Positions 30,602 to 32,336 of a DNA stretch of 32,336 nucleotides are shown piece after piece. Every line of letters begins with the position of its first letter. Positions within the stretch are counted from its first letter, which is position 1. The stretch is from contig CATKZW010000036.1 of NCBI GenBank assembly GCA_949841465.1, forward strand, positions 1 through 32,336, written 5' to 3'. Source of the DNA: an uncultured Oscillospiraceae bacterium (GTDB lineage: Bacteria; Bacillota; Clostridia; Oscillospirales; Oscillospiraceae). Below the pieces are notes generated by a model that saw only the letters and a program-made list of their open reading frames with translations, was not told the origin of the DNA and did no database searches. The translations under genes were made by a program, and so were the position numbers.

Positions 30602-30769
30602 ATTTCATCCGGTTGCGCGAGCCGGCTGAAATATAGTACCGCGATACGCCCCGGCAGTCTGGCCAGATACCGGGAAACGGCGCACCACCATTGTGCCGGA
30701 GCATGGAAGCATCGGCACCCCATGTCGCATACCCCCAAAAACATTTTATTGAAAGGAAGCTTTAAAATG
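30602..30769 (+). promoter_or_regulatory. hairpin-rich flagellin leader with GGA motifs
   Basis: ATTTCA-T-CCGGTT (30602-30614) pairs with AGCCGG-C-TGAAAT (30620-30632). GTGCCG (30693-30698) pairs with CGGCAC (30713-30718) around a loop with GGA at 30698-30700 and 30705-30707. CATTTTA (30742-30748) pairs with TAAAATG (30763-30769), enclosing the ribosome binding site AAAGGAAG (another GGA) and including the start codon. GGA in loops and over the Shine-Dalgarno is what CsrA binds in hag leaders, so this is a plausible CsrA-regulated leader. Confidence 0.6.
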
Positions 30770-32336
30770 AGGATTCAGCACAATATTATGGCTATGTCTG
30801 CCTATCGCAACTACACGAACAACGTGTCCGCGATGAAGAAGAACCTGGAGAAGCTCTCCTCCGGCTACAAGATCAACCGCGCCGGCGACGACGCCGCTGG
30901 TCTGGCCATTTCCGAGAAGATGCGCGCCCAGATCACCGGCCTGGAGACCGCCCAGAAGAACGCGAAGGACGGCATCTCCCTGGTGCAGACCGCCGAGGGC
31001 GCCCTGACCGAGGTTCACGACATGCTCAACCGTATGGTGGAGCTGGCCACCCAGTCCGCCAACGGCACCTACGACGACACCACCGACCGCTTCCAGCTGC
31101 AGAAGGAGATGGATCAGCTCCGCTCCGAAATCAACCGCATCGCCGACAGTGCCAACTTCAACGGCATCAAGCTGCTGGACGGCTCCCTGGGCAGCGGCAC
31201 TGTTTCCGGCAACATGAACGTCACCGTCATCAACGACGCCGAGAACCAGACCAGCACTCAGACCGCTGCCAAGGGTGTGTACACCCTGGACCTGAGCGAA
31301 CTGAAGGCCGCCAACAGCGGCTCCGCCACCGGCACAATCGACGTCAAGATCGGCGGCGTGCATGTGGCGACGATTTCCGTCGGCCCCAACACCTCCTCCA
31401 CGGCTATCACCCTGGGAACCGCCGGCTCTGCCGCTACCACCTCCTCTGTTAAGATCGCCGGCGTGACCTTCACGGTTGCGAAGACTGGCACCACTGGCTT
31501 GACCCTGACGATGGCCGCCACTCCCACCGAGGCGTTCAAGGGCGACATGACCGTGTCGTTTACGGCTGGGTCCACGGCCGTCACGTTTGACGACAAGGGC
31601 GGCACCATCCAGCTTGAAATCACTACGGCGCCCAACGCGGGGTCCAACCGCGTGTTGGCCAACGGCTACTTCGCCCTGTCCAGCAGCATTGTCGAGGGGT
31701 CTACCATCAATATCGACGGCACCGAAAAGACCTTTACCTTCGATGGCAGCAAGACCGGCAGCAACTATATCAACCTGAGTGATATGAAGCCGGGCAAGCT
31801 GGATATGGCTGTTGTCGCTCAGCGGACGGTCAACGCCTTTGGCACCGGCACCACCAACTTCTATGTCACGGGCAACAACAAGGACGGCAACATCTACCTC
31901 AGTGAGAAGGTCGCCAACGTCAGCAACGGCAAGGCCACTTGGGACCTGACCGCTGATGGCAGCTGGGACGGCGTGGTGAAGTACGCGGCGGGCAGCGTCG
32001 GCGGTTCCACCAGCGGCCTGACCCTCCAGATCGGCGACACCGCTGAGAGCTATAACCAGCTGAACGTGACCATCAACGACTGCCACACCTCCTCTCTGGG
32101 CATCGGCAGCATCAAGATCAGCGATCAGGCCAGCGCTCAGTCCGCCGTTGACGCCATCAAGCAGGCGATTAACTACGTGTCTGACGTCCGCGGTACTCTG
32201 GGCGCCACTCAGAACCGTCTGGACCACACCATCAACAACCTGTCCGTGATGACCGAGAACATCCAGGACGCCGAGTCCACCATCCGCGACGTGGACGTGG
32301 CCGAGGAAATGATGGCCTACACCAAGAACAACATCC
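30767..32336 (+). CDS. hag: flagellin, 3' end beyond the window
   Basis: A flagellin running off the right edge after 523 codons. The conserved N-terminal D0/D1 region is intact: MRIQHNIMAMSAYRNYTNN, LEKLSSGYKINRAGDDAAGLAISEKMRAQI, AEGALTEVHDMLNRMVELATQSANGTY and NRIADSANFNGIKLLDG. The Salmonella TLR5-contact Arg90 and Leu94 equivalents (NRMVEL) are kept; Arg92 is Val. A long Thr/Ser/Gly-rich variable D2/D3 section (about 150-440) follows, including a cysteine (codon 32081-32083, about residue 439) that is uncommon in flagellins. The C-terminal D1 starts again around SAQSAVDAIKQAINYVSDVRGTLGATQNRL. AAAGGAAG lies 7 bases before ATG 30767. Expression is from the sigma-28 promoter. Confidence 0.95.
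   Translation, partial: MRIQHNIMAMSAYRNYTNNVSAMKKNLEKLSSGYKINRAGDDAAGLAISEKMRAQITGLETAQKNAKDGISLVQTAEGALTEVHDMLNRMVELATQSANGTYDDTTDRFQLQKEMDQLRSEINRIADSANFNGIKLLDGSLGSGTVSGNMNVTVINDAENQTSTQTAAKGVYTLDLSELKAANSGSATGTIDVKIGGVHVATISVGPNTSSTAITLGTAGSAATTSSVKIAGVTFTVAKTGTTGLTLTMAATPTEAFKGDMTVSFTAGSTAVTFDDKGGTIQLEITTAPNAGSNRVLANGYFALSSSIVEGSTINIDGTEKTFTFDGSKTGSNYINLSDMKPGKLDMAVVAQRTVNAFGTGTTNFYVTGNNKDGNIYLSEKVANVSNGKATWDLTADGSWDGVVKYAAGSVGGSTSGLTLQIGDTAESYNQLNVTINDCHTSSLGIGSIKISDQASAQSAVDAIKQAINYVSDVRGTLGATQNRLDHTINNLSVMTENIQDAESTIRDVDVAEEMMAYTKNNI

Noticed and set aside
30499-30744. 81-codon - strand frame over the flagellin leader
   Set aside because: Overlaps the sigma-28 transcript and structured leader, with no start context or similarity I recognise.
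30746-32227. 493-codon open frame on the - strand opposite flagellin
   Set aside because: Mirror of the repetitive flagellin coding sequence; no start context or domain.

Overview
This is a GC-rich Bacillota window. Combined gene content suggests a motile anaerobic gut member of the Oscillospiraceae (the Flavonifractor / Pseudoflavonifractor / Lawsonibacter neighbourhood); the genus cannot be fixed from sequence alone. Supporting points are strong AGGAGG ribosome binding sites, sigma-A promoters with 17-base spacers, a MocR/ECF transporter pair, QueT, an EF-G2-type GTPase and a sigma-28-driven flagellin. Most of the window is ordinary chromosome, densely coded, with few mobile features: a possible transposase edge at the far left and two small palindromic repeat clusters.

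Layout. 1-470: transposase-like edge and a truncated, frameshifted HAD phosphatase remnant. 470-4390: amylosucrase-like GH13, HPr and PTS enzyme I (carbon use), with HPr lacking the regulatory serine. 4.5-6.6 kb: an uncharacterised charged protein (-), then an ECF sigma factor with an overlapping membrane-anchored probable anti-sigma partner (+). 6.6-11.2 kb (-): response regulator, histidine kinase, HtrA protease and BirA as one operon. 11.2-15.0 kb (-): CDF metal exporter with an Mn-type NDDD site, then MltG with a U32/TrhP-like protein. 15.1-17.4 kb: a Cys-rich 72-residue protein behind a multi-hairpin leader, then WecG/TagA, DJ-1 and 5-formyl-THF cyclo-ligase (-). 17.4-20.9 kb: repeat-rich spacer and a TrpXYZ-like ABC operon with an internal terminator. 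21-26.3 kb: GlnRS (-), TipA-type MerR regulator, EF-G2-like GTPase, MazG-type pyrophosphohydrolase. 26.4-29.6 kb: QueT behind a structured leader whose loop is complementary to its own ribosome binding site, MocR regulator (-) with its Schiff-base lysine replaced by arginine, a 56-bp palindromic tandem repeat, and an ECF S-component. 29.8 kb: tRNA-Leu(CAG). 30.35 kb to the end: a near-perfect sigma-28 promoter, a tiny CsrA-like reading frame with an in-frame amber codon, a hairpin-rich leader, and a flagellin running off the window.

The most interesting regions are the queT leader (candidate preQ1-type riboswitch with a Shine-Dalgarno-sequestering pseudoknot), the csrA-like/hag leader, and several regulators or enzymes that have lost a family-defining residue (HPr Ser46, MocR Lys, EF-G G3 His). 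I found no CRISPR array, complete prophage or obvious new multi-gene defence system.
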